Source: Acidobacteriota bacterium (GTDB taxonomy: Bacteria; Acidobacteriota; Holophagae; Acanthopleuribacterales; Acanthopleuribacteraceae). Taken from it: 64,000 nucleotides of DNA. The first letter of the stretch is position 1; each line of letters begins with the position of its first letter. Shown piece by piece: positions 18,297 to 26,351 of this stretch. The position numbers and the translations under genes are program-made. Where the stretch lies: assembly GCA_020637335.1 (NCBI GenBank), contig JACJWC010000005.1, forward strand, positions 193,310 through 257,309, in the 5' to 3' direction. Under the pieces are notes generated by a model, which made no database searches, had not been told where the DNA came from, and saw only the letters and a list, made by a program, of their open reading frames with translations.

Positions 18297-21200
18297 CTAG
18301 ATTTTGTGCAGGTCTTGAATCTGGCGCTGGCTGCTGAACAATCCTTTGGGTGTCATCGAGACACCGCCCAATTGGACATTGTAGCCGTAATAAATTTTGG
18401 GTTGGAATAGCGGTAACCACGGCAGGTCACGGGCGAATATTTGGTTGATTTTGAGCATGGGCGATTTGCGTTGAACGATGTGCACATGTTCCAAGCCCAA
18501 GATGGCCTGATCCATTTCGGGTGAACGATACTCCATTTGATTAGCGCCCACAGAAATATCGGCACTGTGCAGGAAATCACCAATGCCCTCGTAATCCGGG
18601 TCGACAAATACAGAATCAACCCAGGCATTGACCTTCTGATGGTTGACGTATTGATCAAAGAGTTCAAGCGGTTTGTAGGCAATTTTGACGACAAATCCCA
18701 TTTCGCGCCACCGTTTCGCCATCGCTTCCAAAACAACCCGAATGGGACAATTGTCCAAAACCAGCAGGTTAATGGTAAAGGCCTGATCTTTGCGCACCCA
18801 ACCCTCGTTTTGCTGGCGGACCCAACCTTCGTTCTGTAAAGCCTCAACCAATTTGTCCTCAGCCCGCTTTACCACTTTGAAAGTGCCAACCGTGCTTTGG
18901 GTATGCAGCAACTGTTCTCGTGCGACAACAAATTGGTTGTTGAGGTAGAGGGAGTTCCAACTTTCCAATTGCAAGGATTCGTATAAGGCCTTGCGGACCG
19001 GAGCGCTAAATGGCGTAAAACTGCCCAATTTGAAACACAGGCGATAAACCTGGTTGGAGACCACAAAGTCGCGAACCACGCCACTTTGAATTTGGCCTTT
19101 AGGTGTCAATTCCAACCATTCTTTTTGGGTCAGAAAACTGAAATGGACCGCATCGGCTTTAAACGCCTGGTGGATGCGTTCTGGCTTGGGCACCAGCTGA
19201 ATATTGGGAATGACTTTGGTTTTGGGGTCGGTGCGTTTAAAGGTCCGGGTCCCCTGCTCGTTTTTCACATACTGATACAGACCCGATCCCAAAAAGAGTT
19301 TATCTTCAGTCAACTGAAACTCACTGACCTGGTGCATGTAGACGTATGACGGCAAAATGGGTAAATCCGCCCAAAAGGCAAAGTTGGGACCATGCCCTTT
19401 CTGGTAGATAACTTCCAATTGTTTGTGCGGGTTGATCGAGGATTCCAGGATGCGTTTCGCGCTGTTGGTCAATACGGGGTTAAACGCGGGCTGTTCCTTG
19501 ATCATTTTCAGAGAAAACAAAATGTCTTCAGGCCTGAGAATGGCGCCATTGGAATAGTTTCGGCCTTGGTGCAGGTCAAAAACCAACTTATGTTCAGCGG
19601 CATGCCAAGTCCAATTTTTAGCCAAACGCCCGACATAAACCCCGCGTTGGTCCTGCTCGACCAACGTGTCAAAACACATTTTAAAGAGGTTTTGTGTGAT
19701 TTGATCGGGCGCACGACTCGGATAGGTTATTCCTTCCCATTGCGGAACACTTATGCGCAATTCAAAATCGAGACAAGAATCCTCAAAATACTTTCCAGCC
19801 AGACGTTTGTGGATGTTCTGCACCGATTCCAAATGGCCGTAAGCATCAGCAACGCGTTTGCGCCGCAAATCGATTAAGAACATTTTGTGCAGGACTAAGC
19901 GGCGGAACATGTCGCGGTGCGCATCAGCATCGTTGACATTGGGGAATTTAATTAAATCCAATAAATCGTGGGCGCTCTTAAAGTCCGCAAATGCTTCGAC
20001 CAAACGGTAAAGGCAAAGTTCCGCTTCGCCTTTGGCGAAATAGGCTTCAAACAAGGCTGTACGCGGCTCGCCAACATAATTGGAAATCGCATTGGCCAGA
20101 TATTGCTGCGCCTCTTCATACATGCCATTTCCGAAGAAAAAAGCACCGAGTTTGCGGCTGTAATAGAAGATTTTAGCCTTATCATTGGCCAGGGTTGCGT
20201 GGCGGAGTAATTTGAGGAAAAACGGCGCTTGATCATCGCCACTTTCCTCCTCCAACACCTGGAGCAGGGTTCGGTTAAACTCTTCAACTTCAAAGGGTTC
20301 CAAGTTTTCGTGAATGAAACGCGCCAAAGCTGGATCGTGTAAGGTAAGCTGATTGTCTTGAATTTCGATTGATTGATCGAGGAACAGTTCGTTGAGCGCG
20401 TGATCCAGGGCATCGGGATGAACTGGCATCAGTTTTACCAGAAGTTCGCGGCTTACCCGCATGCCAGCAACGGTCATCCATTTCAGCACTTGTTGCGCTA
20501 CAGGATCGAGATCGAGGTAGCGATCCTCGAAGGCCTTGTTGGCCAATTGGATAAAGGCATCCAGGCTGGCCGTTTTTTGTTCTTCGACCAGGATCCACTC
20601 GCCCGATCGGAAATGCAGAAGTTCTTTTTCCAACAACAAATCGAGCAGATTGGCCAGGGCATATGGAATCCCGCCAGTATGCGCGACCAATTCACGGGTT
20701 AATTCTGCAGTGACCGGCCGATTCTCCAACAAATAGGCCGCCAACTGCATGACGCCTTCCTGGCCAAGCGGTTTGAGTTCCCATTCGCGAGAGGACGGCA
20801 TGAGATCGATGAGCGAGCTGCCACCACGGATCTCCAGGTTTTCCAGCCATTCCGAATTGTAGACAAAGAACCACTGGACCAAAATGGAACGTTCTTTGGA
20901 TTGTTCGTGCAGGAAATAGTTGAGGATCTGCATCATGCCCGTTTTGGGCAGGAGGTGCATATCGTCAATTACGATGACAAGCCGTTCACGGCGCAGCAAC
21001 TCGTGCAGGGACTCTGCAAATTGGGTGATACCAAAATCGGAAGGCGCGTCCGTGATCATCTCGCCTTCGCGGCCAAACTGGAATTGAACTTGATCCCACA
21101 CAAATTCGACGAAGGGTTTGTTGTCTGCGGCAAAACGCGCACCATCAATCACAATCGCATTGACTTGCCGATGCAGGCTTTCCATTTCAATCATTTGGCA

Positions 21201-22244
21201 AACACGCGATTTACCCGAACCCGAACAACCGCTGATAAAGAAAGGTTCAATTTCCATGCGGTCCAGGTATTCGCCAACCTCATTCAGCAAGTCTTCGCGT
21301 TCGACCAAAGGCGCAGAGCGGATGGTCAACATGGGCGAAGCAACAGAAGACAGGGTAACGTCAGCCACCAGATCAGATTCGCTGCGGAACTCTTTGAGCC
21401 AAGTCAGGGCTTCGCCGGCAGAAATAAAACGCTGGTCTGGAACACGGCGATTGAGTCGATTGATGAAGGTGATAAACCATTCGTAGCCGGGCCATTTGCC
21501 CGGACTGAGTTCGGGGCTCTCATTGGTCGTTTTTTCGCGGAACATGTCGACCAGGGTGTGGACTTCAAACATCCTTTTGCGGCTGACGAATTGGTAAAGG
21601 AAGGCACCGATCGAATACAGGTCGATGCGATGGTCATAGGCTTTGCCCATTAGAATTTCGGGGGCAATGTACTCAAAGGTGCCCAGGATCTCGTGGTGCT
21701 GGGTCAGCTTCATACGGCTGTCTTGGTCGCGGGCGATGCCAAAATCGAGAATTTTGACCGCGCCATCGGCAAGAACCATGATGTTTTGCGGCTTGAGATC
21801 GCGATGAATGATTTTGTGTTGGTGCAAGTAGCGCAAGGCATCGAGAATCTGAAAACAAATGGGAATCAGCCATTCAAACAGGCGGCCTTCATTGATCCCA
21901 AATTGACGCACATCATAGGCCGACTTCAGATCCTCACCTTCCAGATACTCCATGGTGAAAAAAGGCCGGCCAGCTACATGGTAATCAAAAACCTTGGCGA
22001 TGGACGGATGTTCCATTCGTCTGAGCAGGTCAAATTCCAAACGAAACCGTTGGATCAGGAGCTGGTCCTTAATGTCTTCTTTAAGCGCCTTGATGGCCAC
22101 TTTGGTCGGGCTCATGGTCAGGGATTCGGCCACATAAACATCACCGACGCCACCGCCGCCCAGGCAGTGCTGGATACGATAGGGAGCAATGGTTTTGTTT
22201 ACCCCGGAGATGAATGCAGCTTCTTTGTCCTGGTTTTGGAGCAT
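18297..22244 (-). CDS. Ser/Thr kinase-ATPase-solute-binding fusion
   Basis: 1315 residues in four parts. Residues 22-285 are a eukaryote-like Ser/Thr kinase with glycine loop GGGGVGDV, Lys52, HRDLKPQN (Asp149), DFG at 167-169 and APE, so it is probably active. Residues 310-560 hold an AAA/STAND-type ATPase with Walker A GCSGSGKS and Walker B VIVIDDMH. Residues 560-835 are mostly helical, possibly TPR-like. Residues 836-1300 resemble a family 5 extracellular solute-binding protein (oligopeptide-binding type), but there is no signal peptide and no clear membrane segment. The arrangement suggests cytoplasmic ligand sensing coupled to phosphorylation, by analogy with E. coli SgrR, which joins a DNA-binding domain to the same solute-binding fold. 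A short tandem duplication lies near residue 1140. Confidence 0.85.
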   Translation of the reverse strand: MLQNQDKEAAFISGVNKTIAPYRIQHCLGGGGVGDVYVAESLTMSPTKVAIKALKEDIKDQLLIQRFRLEFDLLRRMEHPSIAKVFDYHVAGRPFFTMEYLEGEDLKSAYDVRQFGINEGRLFEWLIPICFQILDALRYLHQHKIIHRDLKPQNIMVLADGAVKILDFGIARDQDSRMKLTQHHEILGTFEYIAPEILMGKAYDHRIDLYSIGAFLYQFVSRKRMFEVHTLVDMFREKTTNESPELSPGKWPGYEWFITFINRLNRRVPDQRFISAGEALTWLKEFRSESDLVADVTLSSVASPMLTIRSAPLVEREDLLNEVGEYLDRMEIEPFFISGCSGSGKSRVCQMIEMESLHRQVNAIVIDGARFAADNKPFVEFVWDQVQFQFGREGEMITDAPSDFGITQFAESLHELLRRERLVIVIDDMHLLPKTGMMQILNYFLHEQSKERSILVQWFFVYNSEWLENLEIRGGSSLIDLMPSSREWELKPLGQEGVMQLAAYLLENRPVTAELTRELVAHTGGIPYALANLLDLLLEKELLHFRSGEWILVEEQKTASLDAFIQLANKAFEDRYLDLDPVAQQVLKWMTVAGMRVSRELLVKLMPVHPDALDHALNELFLDQSIEIQDNQLTLHDPALARFIHENLEPFEVEEFNRTLLQVLEEESGDDQAPFFLKLLRHATLANDKAKIFYYSRKLGAFFFGNGMYEEAQQYLANAISNYVGEPRTALFEAYFAKGEAELCLYRLVEAFADFKSAHDLLDLIKFPNVNDADAHRDMFRRLVLHKMFLIDLRRKRVADAYGHLESVQNIHKRLAGKYFEDSCLDFELRISVPQWEGITYPSRAPDQITQNLFKMCFDTLVEQDQRGVYVGRLAKNWTWHAAEHKLVFDLHQGRNYSNGAILRPEDILFSLKMIKEQPAFNPVLTNSAKRILESSINPHKQLEVIYQKGHGPNFAFWADLPILPSYVYMHQVSEFQLTEDKLFLGSGLYQYVKNEQGTRTFKRTDPKTKVIPNIQLVPKPERIHQAFKADAVHFSFLTQKEWLELTPKGQIQSGVVRDFVVSNQVYRLCFKLGSFTPFSAPVRKALYESLQLESWNSLYLNNQFVVAREQLLHTQSTVGTFKVVKRAEDKLVEALQNEGWVRQQNEGWVRKDQAFTINLLVLDNCPIRVVLEAMAKRWREMGFVVKIAYKPLELFDQYVNHQKVNAWVDSVFVDPDYEGIGDFLHSADISVGANQMEYRSPEMDQAILGLEHVHIVQRKSPMLKINQIFARDLPWLPLFQPKIYYGYNVQLGGVSMTPKGLFSSQRQIQDLHKI
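18797..18844 (-). repeat. 24-base in-frame tandem duplication
   Basis: Two adjacent 24-base units encode QNEGWVRQ and QNEGWVRK inside the solute-binding-like domain of the kinase fusion gene. They differ at a few bases, so the duplication is not brand new. Confidence 0.75.
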
Positions 22245-22356
22245 TTATCCTGACCTTATGGTTTTAAGAAGTATTCTATCCAGCCTTTTTTCAGGAGAAA
22301 AGCTTATTTCACAAAAAGGATTCGGTGATTGGCAACAATTCACCATTTAAGCGGCT

Positions 22357-23322
22357 TCAAGGCAGGTCTAACGGGTCGGGAAAGAGACGGATGATTTCGG
22401 TTGCCAATTTGAGTGCGCGCAGGCCATGTTCGCCGGGCACTTTAGAAGCAGGATCAGATCCGCCAGCTTGAACGGCCGCAACACAGCCAACAAAATGCTG
22501 CAATTCATGCAGCAGTGCATTGTGGTCGTCGATTGGAACCGATTCGCGGTGAATACCTTGGGGCACCTTCCGATAAACCTCGGCAGCTTTTTTGGAGTAA
22601 TCCAGGCTCAAGTAGGCATTGGGTTCAAAGATACGAATTTTGCGCATCGGTTCATGGGACACCCGAGAGGCAGTCAGATTGGCTACACAGCCATTTTCAA
22701 ATTTGATGCGCGCATTGGCGATATCTTCTGACTTGCTGAGGACGGGAATACCAACCGAATCAACGGAAGCAACTTCCGACTTAACCAGATGTAAAACAAT
22801 ATCGATATCGTGGATCATCAAATCCAAGACAACACCGACCTCAGTGCCTCGCGGCAAGGCACCGGGTCGCGGAGGTGGATAAGATGCCATGCGGTGGCTC
22901 TCAATGAAGCGCGGATTCTCGACCTTACCTTCAAACGCCACAATGACCGGATTAAAACGTTCCACATGGCCAACCTGCAGGACGCGATTGTGGGATTTGG
23001 CCATCTGGATCAAGACTTCGGCTTCTTCAGGCAGAACCGTAATCGGTTTCTCGACCAAAAGGTGTTTCTGGGCGTTCAGGATTTCCTGTGCCATGGCGAA
23101 ATGCAAGTCGGTCGGCGTGGCCAAACTGACCGCATCGCACTGACTCAACAATTCGTGCATATCCGCAAAGGGCGCCACGCCAAGCTCTTCCGAAACCCGG
23201 GCCAGGGTTTCTGGTGCGGCATCGTAAACGCCAACCAACTGGGCATTGGGGCATTGTTGGTACAAACGCGCATGATGGCGACCCAAGGCGCCAACGCCAA
23301 TAACACCGACTTTAACCGTCAT
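22357..23322 (-). CDS. Gfo/Idh/MocA-family oxidoreductase
   Basis: 321 residues. The N-terminal Rossmann motif is VGVIGVGALGRHHARLYQ, followed by the family EKPI signature (LLVEKPITV), which places the catalytic Lys. The family oxidises or reduces sugar carbons with NAD(P). Being four bases overlapped with a DegT aminotransferase, it most resembles sugar-nucleotide dehydrogenases that make keto sugars for amination. The exact substrate cannot be read. Last gene of a tightly overlapping six-gene operon. Confidence 0.9.
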   Translation of the reverse strand: MTVKVGVIGVGALGRHHARLYQQCPNAQLVGVYDAAPETLARVSEELGVAPFADMHELLSQCDAVSLATPTDLHFAMAQEILNAQKHLLVEKPITVLPEEAEVLIQMAKSHNRVLQVGHVERFNPVIVAFEGKVENPRFIESHRMASYPPPRPGALPRGTEVGVVLDLMIHDIDIVLHLVKSEVASVDSVGIPVLSKSEDIANARIKFENGCVANLTASRVSHEPMRKIRIFEPNAYLSLDYSKKAAEVYRKVPQGIHRESVPIDDHNALLHELQHFVGCVAAVQAGGSDPASKVPGEHGLRALKLATEIIRLFPDPLDLP

Positions 23323-24419
23323 GACAAGGGACCTTTCTTCAATGCCTCAACAACCACTTCAGGCTGATCGGTAAAAACGGGAATGGCCAAAACCTCTTGG
23401 GCCATTTGCTCAGCGATGGGGAAATCGCCTTCAGCGTGGCCCAAATAGCTGAAACACCCTTGTTGATGCAGGCATAGCGGGTAGTAAATGGCGTGTCCAA
23501 TGCCTTCGGATTCCAGACGTTTCTTGTAGGCATCGCGCTGACCGTTGGTTATGCGTAGACTGAACTGATTGTAAACGTGGTGGCGATTGGGCATTTCCAC
23601 AGGAACGGTAATGTCTTCGATGTCCTTGAGCTCGGCTTGGTAAAATGCGGCGTTGGTGCGTCGCACGGCTTCCCAATCCAGAAGATGCGGTAATTTAACG
23701 CTTAAGATGGCAGCTTGCAGCGCATCCAAACGGAAATTCCCGCCGATAAACTCATAAAAATACAGGGTTTTTCCGCCGTGATTGCGCAAAGTTCGCATTT
23801 TATCGGCCAGTACTTCATCGTGCGTCAGGATGGCACCACCATCGCCCAAACCACCGAGGTTCTTGGCGGGGAAAAACGAGAAGGTACCCATCGTGCCAAA
23901 AGCACCGGACATTTTTTCTTTGTACCGCGCACCAATACTTTGCGCTGCATCTTCCATAACCCACAAGCCATTGCGTGCGGCAGTGGCCAGGATTGGATCC
24001 AGATCGGGTGTTTGTCCAAACAGGGAGACCGGGATAATACCAACCGTGTTCTGGGTGATTTTCTCTTCGATTAAGGCTGGATTCATGTTGAAGTCTTCAG
24101 GAGAGACATCGACAAAAACCGGTTTTGCACCCACCCGAGCAATGGCACCAACCGTCGCAAAAAAGGTGAAGGGCGTCGTAATTATTTCATCGCCGGGTTT
24201 CACGCCAAGAGCCATGAGGCCGAGAATCAAGGCATCCGACCCGCTGCTCACCCCCAACGCACAGGGGACGCCGCAGTAATCGGCCAGGGCATTTTCAAAA
24301 CGCTCCACATAGGGTCCGTTGATGTACCGGCCCGAATCGAGAACTTCGAGCAGGCAATCCGCCAGTTGCTCGCGGATAGGCGCATGTTTCTTGACCAAAT
24401 CCAACATCGGTACTCGCAT
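23319..24419 (-). CDS. DegT/DnrJ/EryC1-family sugar aminotransferase
   Basis: 366 residues of a PLP-dependent aminotransferase of the DegT/StrS type, which aminates keto sugars attached to nucleotides. Typical stretches are GVSSGSDALILGLMALGVKPGDE (split by family motif), VMEDAAQSIGARYK, and FSFFPAKNLGGLGDGGAI, where the Lys should carry PLP. The start ATG forms a TAATG overlap with lspA, and the end overlaps the Gfo/Idh gene by four bases, so the last two are likely translated together and act in one pathway. Confidence 0.92.
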   Translation of the reverse strand: MRVPMLDLVKKHAPIREQLADCLLEVLDSGRYINGPYVERFENALADYCGVPCALGVSSGSDALILGLMALGVKPGDEIITTPFTFFATVGAIARVGAKPVFVDVSPEDFNMNPALIEEKITQNTVGIIPVSLFGQTPDLDPILATAARNGLWVMEDAAQSIGARYKEKMSGAFGTMGTFSFFPAKNLGGLGDGGAILTHDEVLADKMRTLRNHGGKTLYFYEFIGGNFRLDALQAAILSVKLPHLLDWEAVRRTNAAFYQAELKDIEDITVPVEMPNRHHVYNQFSLRITNGQRDAYKKRLESEGIGHAIYYPLCLHQQGCFSYLGHAEGDFPIAEQMAQEVLAIPVFTDQPEVVVEALKKGPLS

Positions 24420-24934
24420 TAAGACGCTCCTTCAGCCGGTTTCGCCGGGTCGCCTGGCTCATCACTTTTTTTCCTGCTGAACAGGCCAAAAAGGATTAGC
24501 GGCCATATGCCCAAATGAATCGAAACATCGGCGGCATTAAAGATGTAATTCCAGTGCGGTATGCCCTGAACATCGAAGTAATCGATGACAGACCCATAAA
24601 TGATGCGGTCGCAAACGTTGGCCCACCCGCCACCGACAATCAAGCCGTAACACGCGTATTCAAAAGGCCGCATAACCTGACCCTTATGAATAAAAACCAC
24701 CACAAGCAACAGGACCAAGCTGGCGCCCAAGGCAAAAGCCCATCCCATTCCCTGAGAGATGCCGAAAATGCCCCCATAATTGCGCACATGGGTGAGGTTC
24801 AGGAATGGAAAAATGGAGTGGGGTTCGTGTTGGTTCAACTTGGATTCCACAAAATACGAACCGATTTGGCACAGGCCAAAAATCGTAAGGGCCACACCAT
24901 AAAAGAGGCCGAGTCTTCTGGAACTGCTGGTCAT
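24419..24934 (-). CDS. lspA: Signal peptidase II
   Basis: 171 residues with four hydrophobic segments and the two catalytic aspartates in GGGWANVCDRIIYG (Asp109) and NYIFNAADVSIHLG (Asp136). The enzyme cleaves prolipoprotein signal peptides ahead of the lipid-modified Cys in the inner membrane. The usual Asp-Gln-x-x-Lys motif near the N-terminus is replaced by CQIGSYFVESK, so it may be a divergent or second copy. It lies inside a metabolic operon, with overlaps on both sides (ATGA with glutaminyl cyclase upstream, TAATG with the aminotransferase downstream). Confidence 0.88.
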   Translation of the reverse strand: MTSSSRRLGLFYGVALTIFGLCQIGSYFVESKLNQHEPHSIFPFLNLTHVRNYGGIFGISQGMGWAFALGASLVLLLVVVFIHKGQVMRPFEYACYGLIVGGGWANVCDRIIYGSVIDYFDVQGIPHWNYIFNAADVSIHLGIWPLILFGLFSRKKSDEPGDPAKPAEGAS

Positions 24935-25752
24935 GGTTTTGGGTCTCCCGATTGCCGCACTTTGATTTCAAAAATATAGGGCCAATTTTTGCCGGTGAGG
25001 AACAGGGTGTCCGTGTGAGCGCGATGGGCAATACCGTTTAGAACATCTTCATGTCCGGTTCGGTCGGAATAATTCAACAAACCGCGACAATCCAAAACGG
25101 CAACAACCGCGCCATTGGACGGATTAATTTTAACAATTTCACTGGTCTGCCAAACATTGGCCCACACAAAACCATCCACATATTCCAATTCGTTGAGTTG
25201 GCGGATGGCACGGCTACCTTGACGGACCTTGACTGTGCGAACCACCTCAAAACTCTGCGGATCGCGAAAGTACAAAGTATCGCTGCCATCACTCATAACC
25301 AGGTGTTTACCGGTGTAGGTTAAACCCCAGCCCTCACCTGAAAACGAATAACTGCGTTTGCGCTCAAAGGTTTGCGCGTCATAAACATAGGCGATTTGGT
25401 TTTTCCAGGTGATTTGGTAGATTTCATCGCCAACCAGGCAAACGCCCTCGCCAAACTCATCGGGTGCCAGAGCTTTGCTGCGATAAACGGCACCGGATTC
25501 CGGCTGAACCAGGCGCAACTGGGACTTACCCAATCCACCGGTTCCCTCCAAAAAGAAATCGCCCCAAACTTGGAGGCCTTGGGTAAAGGCATCGGTATCA
25601 TGGGGCCATTTTTGGACGACTTCAAAGGTCAGTCGTTGCACAGGCGAAGCCGTAAAATTCTGAACGGCAAAAAAACCGAGCACCAGCAATCCGCCTCCCG
25701 CCATTAGCCAAACCAAAGGCTTTTTTTTGTTTTGTTTTTTTCGGGACCCCAT
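24931..25752 (-). CDS. Glutaminyl-peptide cyclotransferase
   Basis: 273 residues. A basic N-terminus and one hydrophobic segment (residues 12-30) suggest a membrane-anchored periplasmic enzyme. The rest is a five-bladed propeller glutamine cyclotransferase: HDTDAFTQGL, FLEGTGGLGKSQL, GEGWGLTYTGKHLVMSDGS, LNELEYVDGFVWANVW and FLTGKNWP are characteristic. It converts N-terminal Gln of peptides to pyroglutamate. The ATG directly follows the acetyltransferase stop codon (TGAATG), and it overlaps lspA by four bases. Confidence 0.9.
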   Translation of the reverse strand: MGSRKKQNKKKPLVWLMAGGGLLVLGFFAVQNFTASPVQRLTFEVVQKWPHDTDAFTQGLQVWGDFFLEGTGGLGKSQLRLVQPESGAVYRSKALAPDEFGEGVCLVGDEIYQITWKNQIAYVYDAQTFERKRSYSFSGEGWGLTYTGKHLVMSDGSDTLYFRDPQSFEVVRTVKVRQGSRAIRQLNELEYVDGFVWANVWQTSEIVKINPSNGAVVAVLDCRGLLNYSDRTGHEDVLNGIAHRAHTDTLFLTGKNWPYIFEIKVRQSGDPKP

Positions 25753-26346
25753 TCAGTGAATCAAATCCTTTTTCCAAAACTGCAATGCGTGTTTAAATTC
25801 CCCAGCGGATCGGCGTTCCTTCCAGGCCAAGTGGCAAACCAGATTTGGAACCGGCTCAAATCCCCATCGCGACCAAAACCCTTCAAGTCCACGGTAATCC
25901 ACGGGACGATCGGGATGGTCCTCAGGTTGAACCACGGCACAGAATAGCACGCTTTGATAGATGCCCCGCAACTGCGCCCATTCGACCCGCTTTTGCATGA
26001 ACTGTTTGCCGATCCCCTGTCCGCGGAATTGCGGCAACAACACCGATTCCCCAAAATAAAACAGACTTTGAGGGTCCCACCCAAATTGGCGGATCGCGGA
26101 AAGCACTTCGGGTTGCGCCTCCTGCATGGCCACGCCAGTTGAAACGCCGACAACCCGCTCACCCTCACGCGCTAGAACCAGGACCGCATCCTTGGCCTTG
26201 GTGTAAGTTTGCAGATAGGCTTTTTCGTAATCAAGGTCACCATCGTAACAATAAGGAAATTCGGCAAAAACTCGAATCCGCAGGGCCGCCAACTGGGGGA
26301 TCCAAGGCAACACATCTGCACCACTTACCCGATCTACCTGAACCAC
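25753..26346 (-). CDS. GNAT-family acetyltransferase
   Basis: 197 residues with a GNAT fold. The acetyl-CoA binding motif is seen as LLPQFRGQGIGKQFMQKRVE, and the C-terminal stretch GLEGFWSRWGFEPVP fits the last strands. A GTG at 26346 was chosen because AAAGGG lies nine bases before it; the gene then begins five bases after the aldehyde dehydrogenase stop. The acceptor is unknown. It sits between an aldehyde dehydrogenase-like gene and a glutaminyl cyclase gene. Confidence 0.83.
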   Translation of the reverse strand: MVQVDRVSGADVLPWIPQLAALRIRVFAEFPYCYDGDLDYEKAYLQTYTKAKDAVLVLAREGERVVGVSTGVAMQEAQPEVLSAIRQFGWDPQSLFYFGESVLLPQFRGQGIGKQFMQKRVEWAQLRGIYQSVLFCAVVQPEDHPDRPVDYRGLEGFWSRWGFEPVPNLVCHLAWKERRSAGEFKHALQFWKKDLIH

Positions 26347-26351
26347 GGCTA

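Noticed and set aside
20901..21653. 250-codon open frame opposite the kinase fusion gene
   Set aside because: Antisense to intact kinase and ATPase motifs; no ribosome site or known domain.
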